Positions 55,579-63,131 of a stretch of DNA of 64,000 bases are shown piece after piece. The notes under the pieces were generated by a model. That model did no database searches and was not told the origin of the DNA. It was given only the letters and a program-made list of their open reading frames with translations. Origin of the DNA: Hyphomicrobiales bacterium (lineage in GTDB: Bacteria > Pseudomonadota > Alphaproteobacteria > Rhizobiales > Beijerinckiaceae); contig JAIXTM010000013.1 of the NCBI GenBank assembly GCA_027483945.1, forward strand, positions 1 to 64,000. Reading direction: 5' to 3'. Position 1 is the stretch's first letter. Each line of letters starts with the position of its first letter. The translations under genes and the position numbers were made by a program.

Positions 55579-56220
55579 ATGGCCGACGAACTCGTCCTCT
55601 ACACCCATCCCTGGTCGCGCGGCCGGGTGGCCCGCTGGATGCTGGAAGAGACCGGTCAGCCCTACCGGACGCAAATCCTCGATTACGGCACGACGATGAA
55701 GGCACCGGCCTATCTCGCCATCAATCCGATGGGGAAGGTGCCCGCCATCACGCATGGCGACGTCGTCGTCACCGAGCTCGCTGCGATCTGCGCCTATCTT
55801 GCTGATGCCTTTCCCCAGGCGGGCCTCGCCCCGCCGCCCGGATCGAAGGAGCGCGGGCCCTATTACCGCTGGTTGTTCTTCGGGCCGGGCTGCATCGAGC
55901 CCGCAACGACGGCCAAGTCGCTCGGCATGGTCGTTCCGGACGACAAGCGCGGGCAGGTCGGCTACGGCTCGATGGACCAGGTCGTCGACGTGCTGGCCGG
56001 GCACCTGGAGGGACGCCGGTACATCGCGGGAGACCGCTTCACCGCCGCCGATCTCTATGTCGGCGCGCTGCTCGGCTGGACCATGCAGTTCGGGCTCTTC
56101 CCGAAAGAGCCGGTCTTCGAGGCTTATGTCGGTCACTTGATGCAGCGGCCCGCTGCCATCCGCGCCGCGGAGATCGATGCCCGGCTGGGCGAGGAGATGA
56201 AAGCGAAGTCCGGCGGCTGA
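55579..56220 (+). CDS. Glutathione S-transferase
   Basis: A 213-residue GST with the N-terminal thioredoxin-like domain (ELVLYTHPWSRGRVARWMLEETGQPYRTQ; PMGKVPAITHGDVVVTELAAICAYLADAFP) and an alpha-helical C-terminal domain (ERGPYYRWLFFGPGCIEPATTAKSL). The SRGR motif near the N-terminus supplies the usual catalytic Ser. Conjugates glutathione to electrophiles or acts as a peroxidase; substrate unknown. Ribosome binding site gaagga. Divergent from the phosphatase gene. Confidence 0.92.
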   Translation: MADELVLYTHPWSRGRVARWMLEETGQPYRTQILDYGTTMKAPAYLAINPMGKVPAITHGDVVVTELAAICAYLADAFPQAGLAPPPGSKERGPYYRWLFFGPGCIEPATTAKSLGMVVPDDKRGQVGYGSMDQVVDVLAGHLEGRRYIAGDRFTAADLYVGALLGWTMQFGLFPKEPVFEAYVGHLMQRPAAIRAAEIDARLGEEMKAKSGG

Positions 56221-56235
56221 GTCGGGCGGCTAGGC

Positions 56236-56835
56236 TCAACCGGCGGCGAGGGCGCGGAAGCGAAGCAGGAAGCTCTCCTGCGCCTCGCCGATGGCGCGAG
56301 GCTCCAGGAGCCGCTCCACGGATCGCGTCAGCGGCGCGGGCTTGCCGAAGAACTTGACCGCCTCCTCGCGCGCGAAGCCCGCAAGGCGCGTCGCCTCGTG
56401 GAAGGCGGCCATCCGGTCGGCCTGCTTGCACAGCTTCATCAGCGGTCCCGGCGGCTCCGCGGGCAGGCCGAAACGGACATGGATCGCGCCGGACAGGCGC
56501 GCCTCCACCGCCTTGTAGGCATCGCCCACGGCGGCCTTGAACGGCGAGATGATGTCGCCGATCACGTATTCGGGCGCATCGTGCAGCAGCACGACCAGCC
56601 GCGCCCGGGAATCGAGCAGCGGCTCGATCTCTCCGGCGATGGCCTCGACCAGCAGGGAATGCTGCGCCACCGAGAAGATGTGCGGACCACGCGTCTGCCC
56701 GTTCCAGCGCGCCACCCGGGCGAGGCCGTGGGCGATGTCCTCGATCTCCACGTCGAGCGGGGATGGGTCGAGCAGGTCGAGCCGGCGGCCGGACAGCATG
56801 CGCTGCCACGCACGGGGGGCCCTCGGCGCTGGCAT
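56236..56835 (-). CDS. HD-domain phosphohydrolase, YfbR-like
   Basis: A 199-residue HD superfamily enzyme with His59 (HSLLVEAIAG) and the HD pair at 85-86 (LVVLLHDAPEYVIGDIISPFK), metal-binding residues of nucleotidases. The layout resembles YfbR 5'-nucleotidases, which cleave deoxynucleoside monophosphates. Its ATG overlaps the stop of tag (TGATG on the minus strand), so it is made together with the 3-methyladenine glycosylase; nucleotide-pool cleaning beside base excision is a plausible pairing. Confidence 0.85.
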   Translation of the reverse strand: MPAPRAPRAWQRMLSGRRLDLLDPSPLDVEIEDIAHGLARVARWNGQTRGPHIFSVAQHSLLVEAIAGEIEPLLDSRARLVVLLHDAPEYVIGDIISPFKAAVGDAYKAVEARLSGAIHVRFGLPAEPPGPLMKLCKQADRMAAFHEATRLAGFAREEAVKFFGKPAPLTRSVERLLEPRAIGEAQESFLLRFRALAAG

Positions 56836-57452
56836 CAGACGCGCTCCGCCATGGCCGCGCATTCGGCGTGGCGGAAGCATCCGACGAGGTGATCGTTGAC
56901 CAGCCCCGTCGCCTGCATGAAGGCGTAGACGATGGTGGGCCCGACGAAGTTGAATCCGGCCTGGCGCAATGCCTTCGACATCCGGCGGGAGGTCTCGGTC
57001 TCGGCCGGGATCTCATGGCGATGCCTGAGGTTGGTCTGGACCGGCCGCCCGTCCACGAAATCCCAGATGAACCGGTTGAAGCCCTGGCGCTCCTCGATGG
57101 CCAGATAGGCCCGCGCGCTCGCCGCCGCGGCGACGATCTTGGCGCGGTTGCGGACGATGCCGGCATCGCCCATCAGGCGCTCCACATCGGCCTCGCCGAA
57201 CCGGGCCATGGCCTGCGGATCGAAGCCCGCGAAGGCCTGCCGGAAATTCTCGCGCTTCCTCAGGATGGTGATCCAGGACAGGCCCGCCTGGAACCCGTCG
57301 AGGATCAGCTTCTCGAACAGCGCCCGGCTGTCGCGCTCCGGCACGCCCCAGTCTGTATCGTGGTAATGGACGTAGAGCGGATCGGTGCCCGGCCAGAAGC
57401 ATCGGGCCTTGCCGTCGGGATGGTGGATCAGGTCGGGCTTCGCTTGCGTCAT
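56835..57452 (-). CDS. tag: DNA-3-methyladenine glycosylase I
   Basis: Excises 3-methyladenine from alkylated DNA. The 205-residue protein has the Tag zinc ligands Cys18 and His31 (KARCFWPG ... HYHDTDWG) and the C-terminal pair in HLVGCFRHAEC. The catalytic region DGFQAGLSWITILRKRENF and FVGPTIVYAFMQATGLVNDH are typical. A GAAC-N7-GAAC site (SOS box on the minus strand) lies 15-29 bp upstream. The gene overlaps the HD protein gene downstream and may therefore carry it into the DNA-damage response. Confidence 0.95.
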   Translation of the reverse strand: MTQAKPDLIHHPDGKARCFWPGTDPLYVHYHDTDWGVPERDSRALFEKLILDGFQAGLSWITILRKRENFRQAFAGFDPQAMARFGEADVERLMGDAGIVRNRAKIVAAAASARAYLAIEERQGFNRFIWDFVDGRPVQTNLRHRHEIPAETETSRRMSKALRQAGFNFVGPTIVYAFMQATGLVNDHLVGCFRHAECAAMAERV

Positions 57453-57466
57453 GGCGCAGCAATAGC

Positions 57467-57481
57467 GAACGGAACGCGAAC
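57467..57481 (-). promoter_or_regulatory. Candidate LexA (SOS) box upstream of tag
   Basis: GAAC (57467-57470), seven bases, GAAC (57478-57481) reads as GTTC-N7-GTTC on the minus strand, the strand of tag. The last base is 15 bp before the ATG at 57452. The spacer itself contains another gaac, so the site is partly a simple direct repeat; this lowers confidence compared with 4407-4421. Confidence 0.5.
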
Positions 57482-57494
57482 GGGGAAGAGGCGG

Positions 57495-58373
57495 TCAGCT
57501 GCTCTCGCCGCTCGCGGGCATGCGGAACCGCGCCCAGGTGGGAACGACGATGGTCAGGACCATGGCTCCGGCCGTCAGGGGCGTGCCTGCCGCGACCGCG
57601 TCGGCGACCCGGTCGAGCCGGACCATGGCGATGGCGCGGCCTTCGCCCGCCGAGCCCAGCCGGCCGACGACCCGGTCCCCGGCCAGGATGTCCGTGCCTT
57701 CAGGCGCGGCGATGCCGTTGGCGAACACGGCCTGCACGATGCGGGTGCGCGCGGTGCCGCGATGCTCCATCCGCGAGACGACCTCCTGGCCGACATAGCA
57801 GCCCTTGGCGAAATCGACGCCGCCGAGCTGGTCGAGGTCCGCCTCGTGGGGGAAGGCCTCGCCGAACGCGTAGTCCTTGCCGCCTTCCGGCACGCAATAG
57901 GCGAGGCGATGGGCGTGATACGCCTCCGCCGTGCCGGTCGACAGCCCTCCGGCATCGCTGGCGGCCACGAAGGCCCGCCAGCCCAGGGACGGCAGGCGTG
58001 GATCGTTATAGACAAGCCCGTATTCGTCGGCGGGGGGCGGCGTCTCACCCCAGCCGGCGACGATGGCGATGGTCTCCGACAGATCCTCGACGGCCACCTT
58101 CGCCCGCAGCTTGTAGAACGACAGGCGCTTGGCGAGGTCGGGCGCGACCGCGCGGCCGACATCGAGCCAGAAGCCACCGCCGATGTCCTCGCCGGCCCGC
58201 ACGGCGATGAAATCGAACAGGATCTTGCCCTGGGGGGCAAGCAGCGCCGAAAGCCGCGCCTGCCCGGGTTCCAGCCCCGCCAGATCGGCGGTGACGAGGT
58301 TCTGCAGGAAGCTTTCCGCGTCCTCGCCCGTCACCTTCAGGGTACCGCGATCGGTAAGATGGGCTGACGGCAT
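57495..58373 (-). CDS. ygfZ: YgfZ-type folate-binding protein (Fe-S repair)
   Basis: A 292-residue protein of the YgfZ/GcvT family. It begins with HLTDRGTLKVTGEDAESFLQNLVTADL and has the invariant motif KGCYVGQEVVSRMEHRG, which contains the reactive cysteine. YgfZ uses tetrahydrofolate and helps maintain and repair iron-sulfur enzymes such as MiaB. Start MPSAHLTDRG (58373) fits the family. It shares the intergenic region 57453-57494 with tag, oriented the same way, and is divergent from the dihydroorotase gene. Confidence 0.92.
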   Translation of the reverse strand: MPSAHLTDRGTLKVTGEDAESFLQNLVTADLAGLEPGQARLSALLAPQGKILFDFIAVRAGEDIGGGFWLDVGRAVAPDLAKRLSFYKLRAKVAVEDLSETIAIVAGWGETPPPADEYGLVYNDPRLPSLGWRAFVAASDAGGLSTGTAEAYHAHRLAYCVPEGGKDYAFGEAFPHEADLDQLGGVDFAKGCYVGQEVVSRMEHRGTARTRIVQAVFANGIAAPEGTDILAGDRVVGRLGSAGEGRAIAMVRLDRVADAVAAGTPLTAGAMVLTIVVPTWARFRMPASGESS

Positions 58374-58456
58374 CCTCGATGTCCTTGCTCGGCGTGCGGG
58401 GCTGACATAATCCCCGTGGCGCACCCTCTCAAGCTCGACGCCCCGGAGAAACGATC

Positions 58457-59788
58457 ATGGCCCAGACCTACGATGTCATCCTCAAGGGCGGCACGGTCGT
58501 GAACCATGACGGCGAGGGCCTGCGGGACATCGGCATCGTGAATGGCCGCATCGCCGCCATAGGCGCCCTCGGCCAGGCTTCCGCGGGCGAGGTCGTGGAC
58601 TGCACGGGCCTGCACCTGCTGCCCGGCGTCATCGACAGCCAGGTCCATTTCCGCGAGCCGGGCCTGACCCACAAGGAAGACCTGGAAACCGGCTCGCGCT
58701 CGGCGGTTCTCGGCGGCGTCACCACCGTCTTCGAAATGCCGAACACGAACCCGCAGACGACGAACGCGGAGGCGCTCGCCGCCAAGATCGCAGCCGGCCG
58801 CCACCGGATGCACGGCGACTTCGCGTTCTGGGTCGGCGGCACGCACGAGAACGTCGCCGATATCCCCGATCTGGAGCGCCTGCCGGGCTCGGCGGGCATC
58901 AAGGTCTTCATGGGCTCGTCCACCGGCTCGCTGCTGGTGGAGGACGACGAGGGCGTGCGCGCGATCCTGCGCCAGACGCGCCGCCGCGCCGCGTTTCATT
59001 CCGAGGACGAGTATCGCCTGCGCGAGCGGATGGGCATGCGTCGCCAGGGTGACCCGTCCTCTCACCCCGAATGGCGGGACGTGGAGACCGCCATGTCCTG
59101 TACGCGCCGCCTCATCGCCATCGCGGAGGAGGTGCGGGCGAAGATCCACATCCTGCACATCTCCACCGCTGACGAGATGCCGCTGATCGCCGGCCACAAG
59201 GACCTCGTGACCTGCGAGGCGACGCCCCATCACCTGACCCTCGCAGCGCCCGATTGCTACGAGCGGCTCGGTGCCTATGCGCAGATGAACCCGCCGGTGC
59301 GCGACGCCGTCCACCGCGAGGGCATCTGGTGGGGCCTGAATCAGGGGATCGTCGACGTCCTCGGCTCCGACCACGCGCCGCATACGCGCGAGGAGAAGGA
59401 GCACGACTATCCCGCGACGCATTCGGGCATGACCGGCGTGCAGACGCTGGTCCCGATCATGCTGGATCATGTGAATGCCGGGCGCCTGACGTTGCAGCGC
59501 CTGGTGGACCTGACGAGCCACGGGCCGCAGCGGCTCTTCGGCCTGGCCGGCAAGGGCCGGCTCGCGGTCGGCTATGACGGCGACGTCACCATCGTGGACA
59601 TGAAGCGGCGCCAGACGATCACCAACGACTGGATCGCCTCGCGCTGCGGCTGGACGCCCTATGACGGCGTCACCGTGACCGGCTGGCCGGTCGGCACGAT
59701 CGTGCGCGGGCGCCGCGTGATGTGGGAAGGAGACCTCGTCACTCCCGCCACCGGCGAGCCGGCGCGCTTTGTCGAGACGAAGGTGTGA
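58457..59788 (+). CDS. Dihydroorotase family amidohydrolase
   Basis: Metal-dependent cyclic amidohydrolase of 443 residues. The N-terminal metal motif is DSQVHFREPGLTHKEDLETGSRSA (HxH-type variant), with GGVTTVFEMPNTNPQT following; further metal-binding residues lie in HILHIST, VTCEATPHHLTL and VDVLGSDHAPHTREEKE. This is the class I dihydroorotase layout (third step of pyrimidine synthesis), though allantoinase and hydantoinase are close relatives. Ribosome binding site ggagaaa. Monocistronic here; no pyrB nearby. Confidence 0.88.
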   Translation: MAQTYDVILKGGTVVNHDGEGLRDIGIVNGRIAAIGALGQASAGEVVDCTGLHLLPGVIDSQVHFREPGLTHKEDLETGSRSAVLGGVTTVFEMPNTNPQTTNAEALAAKIAAGRHRMHGDFAFWVGGTHENVADIPDLERLPGSAGIKVFMGSSTGSLLVEDDEGVRAILRQTRRRAAFHSEDEYRLRERMGMRRQGDPSSHPEWRDVETAMSCTRRLIAIAEEVRAKIHILHISTADEMPLIAGHKDLVTCEATPHHLTLAAPDCYERLGAYAQMNPPVRDAVHREGIWWGLNQGIVDVLGSDHAPHTREEKEHDYPATHSGMTGVQTLVPIMLDHVNAGRLTLQRLVDLTSHGPQRLFGLAGKGRLAVGYDGDVTIVDMKRRQTITNDWIASRCGWTPYDGVTVTGWPVGTIVRGRRVMWEGDLVTPATGEPARFVETKV

Positions 59789-59820
59789 CGACGGCGTAAG
59801 GCTCGTCGTCCCGGCGGGCC

Positions 59821-60075
59821 CTAGTGCCGGCGCACGACGCTGAAATTGCCGGCGCGGACCTTGTCGGGAAGGTTCTCGGCGAAGGTGGCGACGGCCTCCT
59901 CGCCATAGGTGTCCACCAGCTCCTTGAAGGCGGCGAACAGGGCGGCATGGGCGACGCAGTCGCCGTCCAGCCCGTCCTGACGGGCCTCCTCGAAGGCCTC
60001 CGTCACATAGGACAGCGCGACGCGCTTTTCCTCGCCCGCATCGAATCCGTCATCGATCTCGTCGGCGTTCCACAT
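59821..60075 (-). CDS. Hypothetical conserved-looking small protein
   Basis: An 84-residue acidic, helical protein, MWNADEIDDGFDAGEEKRVALSYVTEAFEEARQDGLDGDCVAHAALFAAFKELVDTYGEEAVATFAENLPDKVRAGNFSVVRRH. I do not recognise the family. The start MWNADEIDD at 60075 was chosen over an in-frame upstream ATG (60111). Convergent with the dihydroorotase gene; the 136-bp gap behind it (60076-60211) holds no gene but contains ttaa-N6-ttaa. Confidence 0.65.
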   Translation of the reverse strand: MWNADEIDDGFDAGEEKRVALSYVTEAFEEARQDGLDGDCVAHAALFAAFKELVDTYGEEAVATFAENLPDKVRAGNFSVVRRH

Positions 60076-60211
60076 CGCGTCCGCACAACCCTTTGTCCCG
60101 GAGCCTGGCATAGCATTCCGGGCCGGGGCCGCCAGCCAATTCCTTAAGGAAGGTTAATTCCGACGGGCGGATTTGGCGCAAAGCCTTGCGTCAAATGCAC
60201 GATGCCGACCG

Positions 60212-60661
60212 TCAGCCGCCATAGCGGTTGGTGATGGCGCGCGAGAGCTGCGAGCCCTCGGCGACATAGAGGTCGATGGCGGCCCGGGCCGACTCGGTGC
60301 AGGCGCGATAGGTGACGGCAAAGCCGCGATAGCCCTTGTTGAAGGCGCCCGCCAGCCGCTCGCGGCGGGCCTGGCTGCCGCCCTCGGTGTCCACCAATGT
60401 CTGCATCCGCCGTCGCCAATTGCCCGCATCGGCCTCGGCGCAGAGCTCGCTGAGGAAGGACAAGGTCCCCATGATCTCGGCGAGCCGCATCAGGTCGCGC
60501 TCATAGACCGGCGGCGGCGGTTCCGGCGCGGGGGCGGGCTCGGCCGGCGCCGCGGGGGCGGGGCGCTGCGGCCGGGGCTGAGCCGGAGCCTGCGCCTGAG
60601 CGAGCGCACTGCCACAGCCGAACGCGAAGGCCAGAACGGCGATGGCCGCGCGGCGGCTCAA
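60212..60661 (-). CDS. TIGR02301 family secreted protein
   Basis: A 149-residue protein with signal peptide (MSRRAAIAVLAFAFGCGSALA), a Pro/Ala-rich linker (QPRPQRPAPAAPAEPAPAPEPPPPV) and a C-terminal helical domain (RDLMRLAEIMGTLSFLSELCAEADAGNWRRRMQTL ... YRGFAVTYRACTESARAAIDLYV) matching the TIGR02301 family found across Alphaproteobacteria; function unknown. The start codon is TTG at 60661, overlapping the NUDIX gene by 4 bp; no ATG upstream leaves a signal peptide intact. Confidence 0.82.
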   Translation of the reverse strand: MSRRAAIAVLAFAFGCGSALAQAQAPAQPRPQRPAPAAPAEPAPAPEPPPPVYERDLMRLAEIMGTLSFLSELCAEADAGNWRRRMQTLVDTEGGSQARRERLAGAFNKGYRGFAVTYRACTESARAAIDLYVAEGSQLSRAITNRYGG

Positions 60662-61119
60662 GGCGCGGCCTCCACCATGGCGACCGCCCGCGCGGCGATG
60701 GCCTGGAGCCCGTCCGTCGTCGGCATGGAGGCAAGGTCCGCCGGCAGAACCCAGCGCGGATCATGCGCCTCCGGGCCGGGCTGCGGCTCGCCCCCGCGCC
60801 AGCGCGCCGCGAAGGCGCAGACCACGGCATGCACGGCCGTGCCGTTCTCGTCGCGGATGATCTCGGCGAAATCGGCGAAGCCCACGATCTCGGCCGCGAC
60901 GTCGACCTCCTCGGCCAGTTCCCGCAGGGCCGCCTCCTGAAGCCGCTCGCCGAATTCCACCTTGCCGCCCGGCAGGCTGTAGAGCCCGGCCATGGGCGGC
61001 ACGGTCCGCGCCGCCACGAGCACCCGTCCGGCCCGGACCACCGCCACCGACACGCACAGGACGGGCCGGATCGCGGGCGGAGGCGGAACGGTCTGCACGG
61101 AGGGCGCGGAGGGCATCAT
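60658..61119 (-). CDS. NUDIX hydrolase
   Basis: A 153-residue pyrophosphohydrolase. The NUDIX box runs GKVEFGERLQEAALRELAEEVDV, with the conserved REUXEE glutamates that bind magnesium. Substrates of small NUDIX enzymes include oxidised nucleotides, ADP-ribose and dinucleoside polyphosphates. Double ATG start at 61119. It is coupled to the TIGR02301 gene downstream and lies 7 bp after the SDR gene on the same strand. Confidence 0.9.
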   Translation of the reverse strand: MMPSAPSVQTVPPPPAIRPVLCVSVAVVRAGRVLVAARTVPPMAGLYSLPGGKVEFGERLQEAALRELAEEVDVAAEIVGFADFAEIIRDENGTAVHAVVCAFAARWRGGEPQPGPEAHDPRWVLPADLASMPTTDGLQAIAARAVAMVEAAP

Positions 61120-61126
61120 CGGCGGC

Positions 61127-61882
61127 TCAGACGTGCTGGCCGCCATTGATGTGGATCTCGGCGCCGTTCACGTAGCTGGAGGCCTCCGTGCACAGGAAAT
61201 AGATCGCCTTGGCGACCTCGTCCGTCGTGCCGAGCCGCCGCATCGGGATCTGCTCCACGATCTTCTCGGTCCCGGGGGACAGGATCGAGGTGTCGATCTC
61301 GCCCGGCGAGATCGCGTTCACGCGGATGCCCAGCTGTCCGAAATCGGACGCCATCTCGCGGGTCAGCGCCGCGAGCGCCGCCTTGGACGTGCCGTAGGCC
61401 GCGCCCGCGAACGGATGGACGCGGGAGCCCGCGATCGAGGTCACGTTCACCACCGAGCCTTTGGCGCGCTCCAGCTCGGCGACGAGCCCGCGCGCCAGCA
61501 TGATCGGCGCGAAGAAGTTCACCTGGAAAACCCGGTGCCACGTGGCGATGTCGGTCACGATGGCGCCGAGCCGCGCGCCGCCCTCTGCCTTCGGCGAGAT
61601 CGCCGCATTGTTGACGAGCGCATGGAGCTGCCCGCCCTCGGGCTCCAGCCGACGCTTGATCTCCTCCACCGCGGACCGCGTGCTGTCTACGTCCGCCAGA
61701 TCCACCTGGATATGGTCTTCCGGTCCCATCTCCCACGGGCATTGCTCCGGGAAGGCGTGGCGGGAGCAGGTGATGACCCGCCAGCCGGCGGCGGAGAACC
61801 GCTTCACCGTGGCGTGGCCGATGCCGCGGCTCGCCCCGGTCAGGAGCATCACGCGGCGGACGCTGTTGGCGCTGTTGGGCAT
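61127..61882 (-). CDS. Short-chain dehydrogenase/reductase
   Basis: NAD(P)-dependent oxidoreductase of 251 residues with TGASRGIGHATVKRFSAAGWRVITCSRHAF, the NNAA motif (LHALVNNAAISPKAEGG), the catalytic serine/tyrosine/lysine region (NVTSIAGSRVHPFAGAAYGTSKAALAALTREMA) and a long C-terminal part ending SSYVNGAEIHINGGQHV. Substrate unknown. It ends 7 bp before the NUDIX gene and begins 18 bp after the pdxH stop, so pdxH-SDR-NUDIX-TIGR02301 look like one operon. Confidence 0.9.
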   Translation of the reverse strand: MPNSANSVRRVMLLTGASRGIGHATVKRFSAAGWRVITCSRHAFPEQCPWEMGPEDHIQVDLADVDSTRSAVEEIKRRLEPEGGQLHALVNNAAISPKAEGGARLGAIVTDIATWHRVFQVNFFAPIMLARGLVAELERAKGSVVNVTSIAGSRVHPFAGAAYGTSKAALAALTREMASDFGQLGIRVNAISPGEIDTSILSPGTEKIVEQIPMRRLGTTDEVAKAIYFLCTEASSYVNGAEIHINGGQHV

Positions 61883-61900
61883 GGGAGCTCCGGAAGGCCG

Positions 61901-62500
61901 TCAGGGATAGAGACGCGTCGTCGTCCAGCCCGCGCCGTCGCGGCTGAAGACGACGCGATCATGCAGGCGATAGGGCCTATCGTGCCAGAATTCGATGGTA
62001 CCCGGCACGAGACGATAGCCCGTCCAGTGCGGCGGGCGCGGCACACCGTCCGCTTCGGGATAAGCCTCGCCGATCTCCTTCACCCGCGCCTCCAGCGTGG
62101 CGCGCGAATCCAGCGGCCGCGATTGCAGGCTCGCATGGGCGCCGATCCGGCTGCCATAGGGGCGCGACGCGTAATAGGCGTCGGCCTCCGCGTCTGCGAC
62201 GCGCGAGACGGTCCCGCGCACCCGCACCTGGCGCAGCAGCGACTTCCAATGGAAGACCAAAGCCGCCTTGCCCTGGCCGTCGAGTTCGCGGCCCTTGGCG
62301 CTCTGCGTGTTGGTGTAGAAGGTGAAGCCGTCCCCGTCGAAGCCCTTCAGCAGCACGATGCGCGCATTCGGCATGCCCTCGGCGTCGACCGTCGCCAGCG
62401 TCATCGCGTTCGGATCGTTCATCTCCGTGCGGGCCGCTTCCGCAAGCCATTCGCCGAACAGCGTGAACGGGTCCGCGGCGTTGGTGAAGTCATCACTCAT
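61901..62500 (-). CDS. pdxH: Pyridoxamine 5'-phosphate oxidase
   Basis: FMN enzyme that oxidises pyridoxine or pyridoxamine phosphate to pyridoxal phosphate, the vitamin B6 cofactor. The 199-residue protein shows [70 protein letters not shown] and the C-terminal [25 protein letters not shown] ... TTTRLYP signature. First gene of a minus-strand unit. Divergent from the RT0821-like protein gene, with 69 bp between the two start regions. Confidence 0.96.
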   Translation of the reverse strand: MSDDFTNAADPFTLFGEWLAEAARTEMNDPNAMTLATVDAEGMPNARIVLLKGFDGDGFTFYTNTQSAKGRELDGQGKAALVFHWKSLLRQVRVRGTVSRVADAEADAYYASRPYGSRIGAHASLQSRPLDSRATLEARVKEIGEAYPEADGVPRPPHWTGYRLVPGTIEFWHDRPYRLHDRVVFSRDGAGWTTTRLYP

Positions 62501-62569
62501 TAACGTCTTCGCCCTCAAGATCGCCGGAGGTTGTGCCGCCCGTGGGCGGCTGTGTTCAGGGTGTTGCGC

Positions 62570-63055
62570 GTGCGGTCTTATCACGGTTTGGCGGCTCGGC
62601 GAGGCCGGACTTTCCGTCGCGTCGCGGCGTGCGTGATCGCCGTCGCGGCGGGCCTGCAGGCGGGAGCCTGCTCCATGTCCTTCCCCATGGGCTCGCTGTT
62701 CGGCAACGACGACATGGCGACTGGCTCGATCGCGCCGGCGCCGGTCGTGTCGCCGCTCGGCGCCGACCTGAATGCCGAGGATTGGCGCCGCGCCAAGGGC
62801 GCGATGGCGCTCGCGCTCGATCCCCAGGGCAACGGCTCGCAGGTCGCCTGGGACAATCCCGAAAGCGGCCGCAGGGGGAACTTCACGCCGGTCGGCCAGC
62901 CCTTCGTGGATTCCGACCAGATCTGCCGCGCATTCCTCGCCGGCGTCTCCTCTCCCGTGACGGGCGAAGCGCGCCAGCTCCAGGGCACGGCCTGCCGTCC
63001 GTCGGGCGGCGAATGGACGCTCAAGGACGTCAAACCCTGGCAGAAGCCGGCCTGA
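62570..63055 (+). CDS. RT0821/Lpp0805-like surface protein, probable lipoprotein
   Basis: A 161-residue protein with a basic N-terminus, a hydrophobic export segment ([20 protein letters not shown]) ending in a Cys that fits a lipoprotein signal (AGAC), and a C-terminal domain ([57 protein letters not shown]) of the RT0821/Lpp0805 surface-antigen group common in Alphaproteobacteria. Function unknown. The start is uncertain: GTG at 62570 is used here; an upstream GTG/ATG-like start near 62531 is possible. Confidence 0.8.
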   Translation: MRSYHGLAARRGRTFRRVAACVIAVAAGLQAGACSMSFPMGSLFGNDDMATGSIAPAPVVSPLGADLNAEDWRRAKGAMALALDPQGNGSQVAWDNPESGRRGNFTPVGQPFVDSDQICRAFLAGVSSPVTGEARQLQGTACRPSGGEWTLKDVKPWQKPA

Positions 63056-63131
63056 AACGCCGCTTCCACGTTGCGTTCCGGCGAATCCGAGCCCACATCT
63101 GGGGCCGGATATGGTCAAGGCCGGACGGCAG

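Noticed and set aside
60144-60157. ttaa-N6-ttaa, CtrA-like site
   Set aside because: The usual CtrA box has a 7-base spacer; a single match with the wrong spacing is weak.
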